Position numbers and translations under genes: made by a program. DNA of 60,738 bases, from contig NZ_MUZV01000018.1 in the NCBI RefSeq assembly GCF_002000025.1, forward strand, positions 1 to 60,738. Reading direction: 5' to 3'. Origin of the DNA: Cognaticolwellia aestuarii. GTDB taxonomy: Bacteria > Pseudomonadota > Gammaproteobacteria > Enterobacterales > Alteromonadaceae. Shown in pieces: positions 28,968 to 36,710 of this stretch. How positions within the stretch are numbered: the first letter of the stretch is position 1; each line of letters begins with the position of its first letter. The notes beneath the pieces are model-generated. The model saw only the letters and a list, made by a program, of their open reading frames with translations. It was not told where the DNA came from and made no database searches.

Positions 28968-29558
28968 GTGTTTAAAAAGTTTTTGAGCGGAATAGTGTTT
29001 GGTAGTGGCTTTGCCATAGCTTTTGTTTTTATTTGTTATTTAGGCTTACAAGTGGTCATTCCCACTCTAGTAAATCGCTCTAACAAAGCACCTGAATTTA
29101 ATAATGAGAAATCAGCTGCTGTCATAGAACAAGAGACTTCATCTACGCCTCAAGTCGCAACTGATACAGATTTTAATTTGTATAAGAGTTCTCGTGCAAA
29201 GATGGAAGTGCCTATAGGCGGAGGAATCTTGTCTATTGCTTCCGTCAATACTCCTGCTGGTAATAAATATCCAAGTACCTATCAGCTTTGGATTACAGAG
29301 TCAGAATTCTGGCAAGTTAAAACAACTGGGCAAAACGTAGCAATAGAGCAACTTAAATATCCGAATATTTTGCCTATAGATGCTATTGACGCAACGATGA
29401 GAAAGCAAGCAGGCTACGCTATGAGTACAATGACTATTCATTCAGAAACAGTTACATCGTTAAAAATGGGTAAAGGTTCATGGCATGATCAGGACATGAA
29501 CGGAAAAACAAAAATAACAGAGGAAGGTGTTGTTTTTATTCAACCCAATGAATTTTGA
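28968..29558 (+). CDS. Cassette-encoded membrane-anchored protein
   Basis: This 196-residue protein starts with GTG after AGGAAGG. It has one N-terminal membrane helix (about 10-33), then a polar linker and an extracytoplasmic domain with several beta-like segments (IGGGILSIASVNTPAG; TYQLWITESEFWQV). I do not recognise a family. Confidence 0.65.
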   Translation: MFKKFLSGIVFGSGFAIAFVFICYLGLQVVIPTLVNRSNKAPEFNNEKSAAVIEQETSSTPQVATDTDFNLYKSSRAKMEVPIGGGILSIASVNTPAGNKYPSTYQLWITESEFWQVKTTGQNVAIEQLKYPNILPIDAIDATMRKQAGYAMSTMTIHSETVTSLKMGKGSWHDQDMNGKTKITEEGVVFIQPNEF

Positions 29559-29669
29559 ATATGACAAGCGCATTAAGTCAGAAGGCTCAATTTGTCCGAT
29601 TTTTTGCAAATATAAACGACGCAAAAAAGCGTCCAATTAATTGACCCGCTTCTTATGCGGGCGTTCGGG
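29558..29669 (+). other. attC site 8 (degenerate core)
   Basis: The body contains a TTTTTTGC/GCAAAAAA stem and outer complementarity. The core reads GTTCGGG instead of GTTRRRY, and the outer left end reads ATATGAC. Function is doubtful. Confidence 0.55.
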
Positions 29670-29679
29670 TTACCGATAG

Positions 29680-29949
29680 ATGATAGTGTCGATAAGTATT
29701 GTTATAACCACACTAATAATAGGCTTAGTAGAATCACTATTTTATGCTGAATTTAGCGCAAGAATAGCTCGCCAAGAAAAATCATTTGGTATCTCGGGTT
29801 TTAAATTTACTCAGTGTTACGAGGCATTCACTGAAGGAAATCATTTAACTCAATACATTACTGAAACTGAGAGGACTAAATTTAAATGGTTCAAACGATT
29901 AAGAGTTAGCTTGTTTATTTGCTTTATTATTTCAATTTTTCTAGCGTAA
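29680..29949 (+). CDS. Cassette-encoded small membrane protein
   Basis: This 89-residue protein has an N-terminal helix (about 2-24) and a C-terminal one (about 72-88) with a polar middle (IARQEKSFGISGFKFTQCYEAFTEG). No family was recognised. The ATG lies 10 bp after the degenerate core, and no clear ribosome binding site is visible. Confidence 0.55.
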   Translation: MIVSISIVITTLIIGLVESLFYAEFSARIARQEKSFGISGFKFTQCYEAFTEGNHLTQYITETERTKFKWFKRLRVSLFICFIISIFLA

Positions 29950-29954
29950 AGTAA

Positions 29955-30024
29955 CCCTAACAAGTTTCTTAAATATCGTTACGGCCAAAAACGGCCTCCA
30001 CTGGACGCGCAAAAAGCGTTATGT
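29955..30024 (+). other. attC site 9 (short)
   Basis: A 70-bp site from CCCTAAC to GTTATGT with a central GGCC/GGCC stem around AAAAAC. It is shorter than the other sites, and its arms are less regular. Confidence 0.6.
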
Positions 30025-30042
30025 ATCTAAAAGGATTTGAGT

Positions 30043-30441
30043 TTGCATCAGGATTACAGTAAATATTCTCTAGATGAGTTATATGATGTTGAAGAACATA
30101 TCGATCAGGACTCATACCCTGAAAGGTATCAATTAATTCTGGAGCAAATAAGACTTAAAGAGTCTATTAACGCCGAACCTTTAGCCTCAGCTGAACTTAC
30201 TAAAGCTCCTGAAGTAAAGGCTAAACCAAAATCTATATCAAACCGAGTTATTAGTATTATATTTGTAGCCGCTTTTTTAGTTTATTCATTAATTAGCGGA
30301 CAAGTCGGAGCCAAAGGTAAAGTATTATCCGTAACTGAATCTCCGGAAGTGTATTGGGGCATAGTCATAATGCTTGTTTCATTTATTTTGTATGACTTAT
30401 TTAAAATATATAGAATCAAGAATGGTGTAAAAGATACATAA
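30043..30441 (+). CDS. Cassette-encoded protein with two membrane helices
   Basis: This protein of about 132 residues has an acidic helical N-terminus (YSKYSLDELYDVEEHIDQD, resembling short helical motifs in bacterial PH-domain proteins). A linker of Ala/Pro/Lys follows, then hydrophobic segments near 68-85 and 103-122. I prefer the TTG at 30043, since AGGA lies 7 bp before it, over the TTG at 30037. No function is apparent. Confidence 0.6.
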   Translation: MHQDYSKYSLDELYDVEEHIDQDSYPERYQLILEQIRLKESINAEPLASAELTKAPEVKAKPKSISNRVISIIFVAAFLVYSLISGQVGAKGKVLSVTESPEVYWGIVIMLVSFILYDLFKIYRIKNGVKDT

Positions 30442-30535
30442 GAAATTAAACAAGGACAAAAAACAGTTGGCTTTTTGTTCACTTCGTTCACTTATTTTAG
30501 CCAACAATTTTTTGCCTGTTAATTAGGCGTTGGTA
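30435..30535 (+). other. attC site 10
   Basis: Site 1 subgroup: AGTTGGCTT and TAGCCAAC arms, core GTTGGTA. The outer left end is degenerate (TACATAAG) and overlaps the stop of the preceding gene. Confidence 0.85.
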
Positions 30536-30547
30536 TCTAAGGAAAGT

Positions 30548-30960
30548 ATGGTTAAGATTTTTATTTTTGTAGCATTAATCGTGCTTTCTCAAGTTGCGAT
30601 AGCAAGCAAGCTACACATCCAATACAAGTAAACTGGATTAACGGCTCTACAGTTATTTCAGAAGAAAATGTGCCAACTAAAATAACCATCGACCATACAA
30701 CTCTATATTTAACTATTACCTCTGTAACTGAGAGCGAAAATAAATATTTCATTGCTTATCACTGTCAATCAGAGAAGTCAGACTCTAAAGGTAAAGTTGT
30801 AAGTTTATCTACTGGTGAGCTAAATGTTGTTTCAATCTCACAAACTGAACCTAGTAAAATAGATTGTGGATTTAACAAGGTATTGGAGTTATCGTTAGCT
30901 ATAAGTCATTCAAGCAGGACAAAAAATAGTTGTTTTTTGCTCCTTCGTCGCTTATTTTAA
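30548..30960 (+). pseudogene. Cassette gene for an exported protein, frameshifted at an AGCA repeat
   Basis: The ATG at 30548 encodes a good signal peptide (MVKIFIFVALIVLSQVAIA) but the frame stops after 27 codons. The frame that continues (QVNWINGSTVISEENVPTKITI...) is open from about 30556 to 30960 and has no start codon before 30670. The switch falls in the run AGCAAGCAAGC near 30601. One extra 4-bp unit would join the two frames as AIASKQATHPIQVNW. The reading frame then runs into attC site 11. Confidence 0.65.
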
Positions 30961-30995
30961 CCAACTATTTTTAGCCTCTTAATGGGGCGTTGGTA
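30898..30995 (+). other. attC site 11
   Basis: Site 1 subgroup: AAAATAGTTG and CAACTATTTTT arms, core GTTGGTA. The outer left end is degenerate (CTATAAG), as in site 4. Confidence 0.85.
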
Positions 30996-31008
30996 CATAT
31001 TTGATACT

Positions 31009-31398
31009 ATGAAAAACTTTATATTTTTTTTAACTCTTATTTTTTCAAGTCATGTATTTGCTTGCTCATGCACAAAATTTAACGTTGCGGAATATATTAA
31101 GTCTTCTAATAAGGTTTATATTGGAAAAGTTATTAATAAACAAAAGCTCAGAGATGAAGGGAAAATGTCCGCAGCACTGACAGTTTCCGAGAAATTTGTT
31201 GGGCACCCTTCTGATATAGAAGAAGTCATTACAGACAATTCAAGTTGCAGTGCTGAGTTCTCTATCAACGTAACCTATTTAGTTTTTGAAAATAAACGTG
31301 GTCATGTAAATATGTGTTCCATGATAAAGCTTAAATATGTGCCTAATTTAACATTGAATTTAGAAACCCTGCGACACATCAGTAAGTCCGGTATATAA
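31009..31398 (+). CDS. Cassette-encoded exported TIMP/NTR-like protein
   Basis: This 129-residue protein has a signal peptide ending VFA. The mature end is CSCTK, with the pattern NKVYIGKVINKQ, then FVGHPSDIEEVITDNSSCSAEF and YLVFENKRG. The N-terminal Cys-x-Cys and strand order resemble the TIMP-like (NTR, OB-fold) proteins found in many bacteria, whose role there is unknown. I chose the ATG at 31009 because the longer frame from 30982 runs back into the attC. The stop overlaps the outer end (ATATAAC, 31393-31399) of an attC that is otherwise missing. Confidence 0.75.
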   Translation: MKNFIFFLTLIFSSHVFACSCTKFNVAEYIKSSNKVYIGKVINKQKLRDEGKMSAALTVSEKFVGHPSDIEEVITDNSSCSAEFSINVTYLVFENKRGHVNMCSMIKLKYVPNLTLNLETLRHISKSGI

Positions 31399-31444
31399 CA
31401 AAAAAATTATTTTGCTCGAGAACTTAAAGGACCCATCCCAAATA

Positions 31445-31750
31445 CTGTCATTGAAGCTCAAGGTGACAATGTTTTAATTAACCTTGCATCAACGAGTACT
31501 TTAAATCGGTAAATAAGAAAGTATTAAAAGCTGAAATAATTACTCTAGCATTTAAAGATTGGATAAATGGTCAATACAAAATGATCAGCTTCTTCGCTAA
31601 AAAAGCGCGTGGATTAATGGCGCGTAATATTATTGATAATCAAATTCCAGATGTTGAAAGCTGAAAAAATTCGATGTAACGGGCTATCAGTTTTCAAGTT
31701 AATTTAGCAAAGGGAATGACTGGGTTTTTACCCGTAAAGAGCTTGATTAA
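31445..31750 (+). pseudogene. yaaA: 3'-terminal remnant of yaaA (peroxide stress protein)
   Basis: Translation in changing frames gives the C-terminal third of Yaa[10 protein letters not shown], then [47 protein letters not shown], then KKFDVTGYQFSS and KGNDWVFTRKELD before a stop at 31750. Frame changes fall near 31491 and 31662, and a stop codon replaces a sense codon near 31702. YaaA limits iron-driven damage under peroxide stress. The first two thirds of the gene are missing, so this copy is dead. It adjoins a truncated attC. Confidence 0.88.
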
Positions 31751-31778
31751 GTGTAATGTGCTTAATTAAAATAACCGC

Positions 31779-31815
31779 TATAAAGTTAGATTTACTTATT
31801 TACAGCGGTTAATAC
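31779..31815. terminator. Hairpin downstream of the S9 peptidase
   Basis: AACCGCT and AGCGGTT are complementary around about 23 nt, between the yaaA remnant and the convergent peptidase gene. The long loop makes it a weak candidate. Confidence 0.4.
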
Positions 31816-31886
31816 AAAGCACCGTATGGACCATAAAACTGGCTCATACTGTGCTTTTTAATATGAGTTCGTAAGGTAATAATCGA

Positions 31887-33872
31887 TTAGTTAACTGGAT
31901 TATATTTATTTAGGAACTGAATGACTTTTTCATAATAGGTAATTCTATTCTTAGGCTTGTAAAAGTAATGCCCTTCATTTTTAATTTCAAACCATTGATA
32001 TTGCTTGTTGTGCTTTTTTAATTGTTTTATTAATGCTTCTGCTTGTTTGACATCCGCTACGTCATCTTTGGTGCCATGTACTAATAATACGGGGGACTTT
32101 AAGTTTTTAATAGCGTTAATGGGTGAATGGTTACTCTGTATCTCTTCTAAGCCTATTCTTTTAGTTAAGGCTCTGGCTTCCTTCGGCGTTTCATCTTCAA
32201 CATGTAGTTGTATATCGTAAACACCGGAAGTTGCGATTGAACATTTGAATAAATCAGGCGCTATAATACTACTTTGTATAGCGCTATAACCGCCAAAGCT
32301 CGAGCCCATAATGCATAAACGATTTTTATCTATATATTGTTTTTCAACTAGATGGTCTATGCTGTCGAGAATATCAAATTGGACTTTCTCTCCCCATTGC
32401 TGAAAACCTGAAGACTCGAACTCCCAACCAAAGCCTGTAGAGCCGCGATAATTAACTTGAACTACGGCATACCCGCGTGACGACAATAATTGTACTGCAG
32501 GGTCGAAGCCCCAGTAATCACGCGCATGTGGACCACCGTGTACCAATATCACTGCAGGAGATGGTGCTTTGTTTGTTTTTGCCGGCAAGGTTATATATCC
32601 CTGAATAGGGACGTTATCTCTTGCCATAAAGTTAAAAGAATATTGAGGATTTAATTGTTCTGTATTGATTTTTTTCTTACTGTTAGCAACAAACGTTAGT
32701 TTGTTTTTTTCGCTATCAAACAAGTACCATACCGTTGGTTGAATATCACTTGAAAGGGTAATAAGTGCTCTTTTTTCGTCTGTACTGTTCCAGTTTACAA
32801 TAACGCTATAGCCTGCAAACCTTTCTAAAAAGCCAGAAAGCTGCTGTGCCATAGTATGGTTGTTATTTAAAATTTTATATTGTGGGTATTCATCAAAATA
32901 TGAAACCGCGTAAGGTGTGTTTTCTTTATCAAAATACAACCAGTTAGTATCATATCCATCAACTTGATATAAAGGGCTGAGCTCTTTATTCAAGGGGTCA
33001 AAAAGACAAATAGATATTGTATTGTTGCCACAGTAATCACTAACGATGAGTTTGTCTTCATCTTTATATTTACTAATGATTGATAAATTGTAGCTAGTAT
33101 TAATTAATGGATACTCTATCCATGATTCATCTTCGAAATCATAACGCGCTATAATGTTATTTTCATTCTCTTGTTTGCTGCTAAGCCAAAGCTCTTGGTG
33201 AGTATCAAAATAGTGTAGTTTAGTTGATTTGTGATCCGCGTTACTATCATCGACTTTTGCTAACGTTTCTGTTTTTCCGCTATATATATTTAACTTAAAG
33301 GCCCACATACCTTTATCTTGATATTGCGATGTTGAAATGATGATGTGCTCAGGATCATTTTCTAATATGCTTATTATTTTAGGGTGGGCTAAATGTTTTT
33401 CGTAATCGACTGATTGAACATTTTTCTTGATTTTCCCTCTACTGACTAAAGAACGAATGCCAAAAATAAATCTCCCTTCGTCTTCATCAATGTTAATGCT
33501 ATAAATTTCACCGTAATAGGCTTTTCTTTCTTTATTTCTTTGTTTGCTGGAGAGGAAAATCAGTAATCTTTCGTTATTCGCCCATGAATAGCTGCCAACA
33601 TTGTCTTTATTAGCAAAAGAAATCTGGTTAATTGCTTTCATCGTTTCAACGTCGACTACGATAAGAACTGGCGTATCTTTTTGATTCTGTATTAAAGCAA
33701 TATGTTTGCCGTCTGGAGATAAACGAACATCCCGGTAGTCATCGTCCTGAAATAGGACGTTAATATCTAGTTTTTGGTTTTTAACGTTGTTTGATACTTG
33801 TGCTGAAACCAGTAAACTGCAACCAAACATAAGGCAAAGCAAGATAATTAACTTCATTGTTTGAAGGTACAT
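31887..33872 (-). CDS. S9 family peptidase (prolyl oligopeptidase type), exported
   Basis: This protein of about 661 residues has a signal peptide (CLMFGCSLLVSA) and a beta-propeller-like N-terminal half starting VLFQDDDYRDVRLSPDG. A C-terminal alpha/beta hydrolase follows, with the catalytic Ser in MGSSFGGYSA, Asp in HGTKDDVADV and His in NEGHYFY. It should cleave short peptides in the periplasm. I chose the ATG at 33872, which follows AAAGGA at good spacing. It lies on the opposite strand to the cassettes, has no attC at its ends and is too long for a usual cassette, so it is probably inserted or original chromosomal DNA. Confidence 0.9.
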   Translation of the reverse strand: MYLQTMKLIILLCLMFGCSLLVSAQVSNNVKNQKLDINVLFQDDDYRDVRLSPDGKHIALIQNQKDTPVLIVVDVETMKAINQISFANKDNVGSYSWANNERLLIFLSSKQRNKERKAYYGEIYSINIDEDEGRFIFGIRSLVSRGKIKKNVQSVDYEKHLAHPKIISILENDPEHIIISTSQYQDKGMWAFKLNIYSGKTETLAKVDDSNADHKSTKLHYFDTHQELWLSSKQENENNIIARYDFEDESWIEYPLINTSYNLSIISKYKDEDKLIVSDYCGNNTISICLFDPLNKELSPLYQVDGYDTNWLYFDKENTPYAVSYFDEYPQYKILNNNHTMAQQLSGFLERFAGYSVIVNWNSTDEKRALITLSSDIQPTVWYLFDSEKNKLTFVANSKKKINTEQLNPQYSFNFMARDNVPIQGYITLPAKTNKAPSPAVILVHGGPHARDYWGFDPAVQLLSSRGYAVVQVNYRGSTGFGWEFESSGFQQWGEKVQFDILDSIDHLVEKQYIDKNRLCIMGSSFGGYSAIQSSIIAPDLFKCSIATSGVYDIQLHVEDETPKEARALTKRIGLEEIQSNHSPINAIKNLKSPVLLVHGTKDDVADVKQAEALIKQLKKHNKQYQWFEIKNEGHYFYKPKNRITYYEKVIQFLNKYNPVN

Positions 33873-34128
33873 GAAACATCCTTTTATCATTATTATATTG
33901 TTAATGATTATATCTACCCTTTTTAATGAAGGGAAATGACTTTGCGCATTAAGTTAATTTAAGTAATTATAATTACTATATTTTTAGATAGCTTTAATAA
34001 AGTTATGACGAATTTAAGTTGGTAATATTTTTTGTAGACGTTCGAATTTTGGCCTGAAAACACCTCATACTGTGAGCGTATACTCGTTTAATTATTTGTC
34101 GTTTTTTCATCACGCTAGCTTAACAAAT

Positions 34129-34310
34129 GGGATCAGAGCCGTTTTAACGAGTAAAGGAAGCAATTACAGAAATATATCTTTCCCCTTTCCTCTGTCCTCA
34201 CAAAAAAATAAAGCTAGCGGCCTTATAGTAAACATGAATTTAGAATGATGTTTTTGCTGAGCTCTGTTGCTAAATTATCCCGACCTCCCTTTTCACATAC
34301 CCTTTCATTA
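34129..34310. repeat. Dispersed repeat, copy 1
   Basis: From GGGATCAGAGCCGTTTTAAC to CATACCCTTTCATTA it matches 36082-36273 almost base for base, including AAAGCTAGCGGCCTTATAG. It has no reading frame and could be a non-autonomous mobile element. Confidence 0.85.
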
Positions 34311-34315
34311 ATAAC

Positions 34316-34504
34316 TTAATAACTTAAAGGACACCCATCCCAAAATGCAGCTTTATTACTGGGTATTTTACCGAGATGTATGGGTTTAGTACCATGTTGG
34401 CCCAAGATGTAAGCCACTTCAGTAAATGTTTTATGGGTATCTAAGCTAATGAAAAGTATGCTATGTTTAGTGATGCTAGCCTCTGTTTTATATTGTTGAC
34501 ACAT
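34316..34504 (-). pseudogene. Possible N-terminal fragment of an IS110-like transposase
   Basis: The 62-codon frame contains ILFISLDTHKTFTEVAYI and LGKIPSNKAA, resembling the start of an IS110/IS1111 transposase (lxiDtHKxxxxva..lG.i). It breaks off at GCPLSY, within a short motif that also occurs near 31420. The identification is weak. Confidence 0.4.
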
Positions 34505-34592
34505 ATATTATGGCTCTGGTTTGTAAAACTAACCCACGTTTAGAGGCTGGCACCTTGTGGGAAGTCATTATGTCTAGGTTTACAAGGAGAGT

Positions 34593-35060
34593 ATGATGAA
34601 AAAATCTATATTAGTGTTATTTTTCTTTCTTTTTTCATTTTCGAGTCATGGAAAAGGTAATTACACGCCAGAGCAATTAATCGATAAAGCTAAAGCATTT
34701 GTCGCAGCTAAAAATGCGCGTCAACAACCCAACACCACAATCAAAGAAATAGAAAACTATATTTCGCTACTATCAGATAACTTCATTGATGAACACGTCA
34801 AGTTTAAGTTTACTTACACAGATAAGGCTAAACTCCGCGAGGATATGATCAATAAATTAAAAGATGAAGTCATACATAGCTCAATCGAAGTAAATGAAAT
34901 AATGGTTGGTGCTAATGTGGTTTTTATAAAAATGACTGAATCAGGTAAAGTTAAACCTTCTCATATAAACAAGACTATTGAGTACAGTAAAACGAATATT
35001 GTTTCACTTGAATTTGATAAATCAGGCTTAGTTAAACATATCCGTCGACATCACGGGTAA
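34593..35060 (+). CDS. Cassette-encoded exported NTF2-like protein
   Basis: This 155-residue protein has a signal peptide (residues 1-21, ending SSHG). A helix-plus-sheet pattern follows: YISLLSDNFIDEHVKFKFTY, KLREDMINKLK, then strands IEVNEIMVGANVVFIKMTE and IVSLEFDKSGLVKHIRRHH. This is the layout of SnoaL/NTF2-like domains. The substrate is unknown. A GGAGAG site lies just before the ATG. An attC follows it closely, but none is recognised before it. Confidence 0.75.
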   Translation: MMKKSILVLFFFLFSFSSHGKGNYTPEQLIDKAKAFVAAKNARQQPNTTIKEIENYISLLSDNFIDEHVKFKFTYTDKAKLREDMINKLKDEVIHSSIEVNEIMVGANVVFIKMTESGKVKPSHINKTIEYSKTNIVSLEFDKSGLVKHIRRHHG

Positions 35061-35064
35061 GCAG

Positions 35065-35158
35065 ACCTACAAGCTAATTAATAAGGAGAAACAGCTGGCT
35101 GTGCTCGTTCCTCGATATTATAGCTAGCCATTTTTAGCCGCTTAGCAAAGCGTTGATA
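35065..35158 (+). other. attC site 12
   Basis: Arms CAGCTGGCTG and TAGCTAGCC with core GTTGATA. The outer left end (CCTACAA) is degenerate. Confidence 0.75.
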
Positions 35159-35188
35159 CTTAAAGCTCAGAGTGTTAATGGAATATTT

Positions 35189-35431
35189 ATGCCAATAAAA
35201 AAATGGACTGTTCAATACGCTATAGCTCTACCAATTATTTTTTCTCTGCTGACAGGCATTCAATACTTAAAAGGCAGAAGTCTAGAGTACTCTATTGAAT
35301 TTGGTATTTTGTGGGCCTTGGTATCGGTAGCTATTTTTGCTATTAGGCGTTTCTACAATTATCGCAAAAACATTAGTTGTGCTGTTTGCAATGATTTACC
35401 TGATAACAATCAAGGCTCTGGTGATCGGTAA
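35189..35431 (+). CDS. Cassette-encoded small membrane protein
   Basis: This protein of about 80 residues has two membrane helices (about 8-28 and 38-56) and a cytoplasmic-looking tail with CAVC. I prefer the ATG at 35189 to the TTG at 35153, which lies inside the attC core. No family was recognised. Confidence 0.6.
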   Translation: MPIKKWTVQYAIALPIIFSLLTGIQYLKGRSLEYSIEFGILWALVSVAIFAIRRFYNYRKNISCAVCNDLPDNNQGSGDR

Positions 35432-35529
35432 ACCTAAGTCATTCAAGAAAGACTCGTCACGGCTTGCACGAGTTCCTTCGTCACAAAAGTTTAGCAAGCC
35501 TAAATTCGCTTCTTAATGAAGCATTATAA
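35432..35529 (+). other. attC site 13 (degenerate core)
   Basis: GGCTTGC and GCAAGCC arms with the usual spacing, but the core reads ATTATAA where GTTATAA is expected, and the left end reads ACCTAAG. Probably inactive. Confidence 0.6.
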
Positions 35530-35541
35530 GGAACGGAAGCC

Positions 35542-35967
35542 TTGCGTAAAACTCTATGTTTATTGCTCATAATAAATTTAATCTCCTTTTCCTCTTCAAG
35601 TAAAGAGGCTGTTGATTGTTCTTTGCCTGTGGCAAACAGCACGCAACCATCTGATGATGACATAATAGGGATTTGGTATTATCAATTATCAAATGAAAAT
35701 TCGAAAGAGTGGAAAGCTTGTGACTTTAAAGCAGATCATTCATATTCTTGCCAAGTGTCTGAGCTACGCCCTATTGAAAGATCCAATTATTTTTCAGAAC
35801 GTGATTATTATTTCGCAACTGGTAATTGGGGAATCGAAAAGAATAACTTTGTTGTTTGGGTTCCTTTCACATTCGTTTCCTTTTCCGAAAGTGCATTTGA
35901 AATTCGAAGTAAAGAAGGATTAACTGAAGTTTTCTTTAAAAACAAGACTTGTGTAAATTCCCTATAA
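35542..35967 (+). CDS. Cassette-encoded exported protein
   Basis: This 141-residue protein has a signal peptide (residues 1-21). The mature domain has the pattern DDIIGIWYYQLSNENSKEWKACDFKADHSYSC, then GNWGIEKNNFVVWVPF. This gives the look of a small lipocalin-like or calycin-type barrel (G-W...T near its start, then repeated strands). The start is TTG, with AAGGAA upstream. The family is not confirmed. Confidence 0.65.
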   Translation: MRKTLCLLLIINLISFSSSSKEAVDCSLPVANSTQPSDDDIIGIWYYQLSNENSKEWKACDFKADHSYSCQVSELRPIERSNYFSERDYYFATGNWGIEKNNFVVWVPFTFVSFSESAFEIRSKEGLTEVFFKNKTCVNSL

Positions 35968-36066
35968 CAAGGCAAATAAAGCGAGACTGCTAACCATTTG
36001 CTCGGTTCCGCTCCGCTTCACATTTAAGCAAACTATTAATTGGTCCCCTTATTGTGAGTGTTAGGC
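35962..36066 (+). other. attC site 14 (right end of the array)
   Basis: Outer end CTATAAC and core GTTAGGC, with TTTGCT/AGCAAA arms. It is the last site, followed directly by copy 2 of the dispersed repeat. Confidence 0.78.
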
Positions 36067-36710
36067 TTCATCGAATAAAAAGGGTCAGAGCCGTTTTGAC
36101 TAGTAAAGGAAATAATACAGAAATATATCTGTCCTCTTTTCTCTTTCCTCACAAAAAATAAAGCTAGCGGCCTTATAGCAAACATGAATTTAGAATGATG
36201 TTTTTGCTAAGTTCTGTTACTAAGTTCTGTTGCTAAATTATCCCGACCTCCCTTTTCACATACCCTTTCATTACAAGAGATTGATTTTAGAAATGATTGT
36301 TTTTCGTTTCGGGTGAAATTATTGCATAGCTTAGCCTGTCTTATGATTTCGTGTATGAAAGCTACTTCACAAAAAGTCTCATCTATTTGATGTACTCATA
36401 GCTGCTGCACCTATGAAACGCTTTTTAGAGCATTATGAAACGGTATTAGTGCTTTATACGGCACGGTTTGAGTAGGTTTTAATGTTAAGTTTTAAAGTTT
36501 AAATTAAAAACGCTTTTTTAAGTAACCACCTCATTTTAACCCTATAAAAGTAAACAATTTGTATGCTGTTCACAGCTTCAATACCTTAGGTATTAGGCAG
36601 ACTGACAACCTACATTTATTTGCCAATTATTTATGACCGACCATATAAAACTAATCTAGCGCAATAAAGCGATGAGAACGCGTTAAAAATAAAATTATTA
36701 GAGGTACATA
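36067..36710. other. Non-coding right flank of the array
   Basis: It contains dispersed-repeat copy 2 at 36082-36273. A short open stretch near 36385-36475 (reading AAAPMKRFLEHYETVLVLYTARFE) may be a gene remnant that I cannot identify. The rest shows nothing. Confidence 0.45.
36082..36273. repeat. Dispersed repeat, copy 2
   Basis: Nearly identical to copy 1 at 34129, with an extra tandem AAGTTCTGTTACT-like unit of about 13 bp. It lies immediately right of the last attC. Confidence 0.85.

Larger units (their letters stand above)
33891..34592. other. Non-coding block with a dispersed repeat and an IS remnant
   Basis: It holds copy 1 of a repeat shared with 36082 and 37424, and then a short piece of a possible transposase frame on the minus strand. 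The remainder is AT-rich with no recognised gene. Confidence 0.5.
24738..36066 (+). mobile_element. Integron cassette array lacking an integrase (CALIN)
   Basis: At least 14 attC-type sites, each with an inverted-repeat body ending in a GTTRRRY-like core, alternate with short genes that all read rightward. No tyrosine-recombinase integrase gene with the IntI features is present in this window, so the array is a cluster of attC sites lacking integrase. It has two parts (24738-31399 and about 34593-36066), separated by non-cassette DNA. Movement would need an integrase encoded elsewhere. Confidence 0.88.

Noticed and set aside
24738-36066. CRISPR array, because of regularly returning repeat-like sequences
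   Set aside because: The returning sequences are 70-110 bp, palindromic, diverse, and separated by genes rather than short unique spacers. They fit attC sites.
36385-36475. Short open stretch reading AAAPMKRFLEHYETV...
   Set aside because: It has no start signal and no recognised family. It may be a gene remnant, but I cannot support it as a feature.
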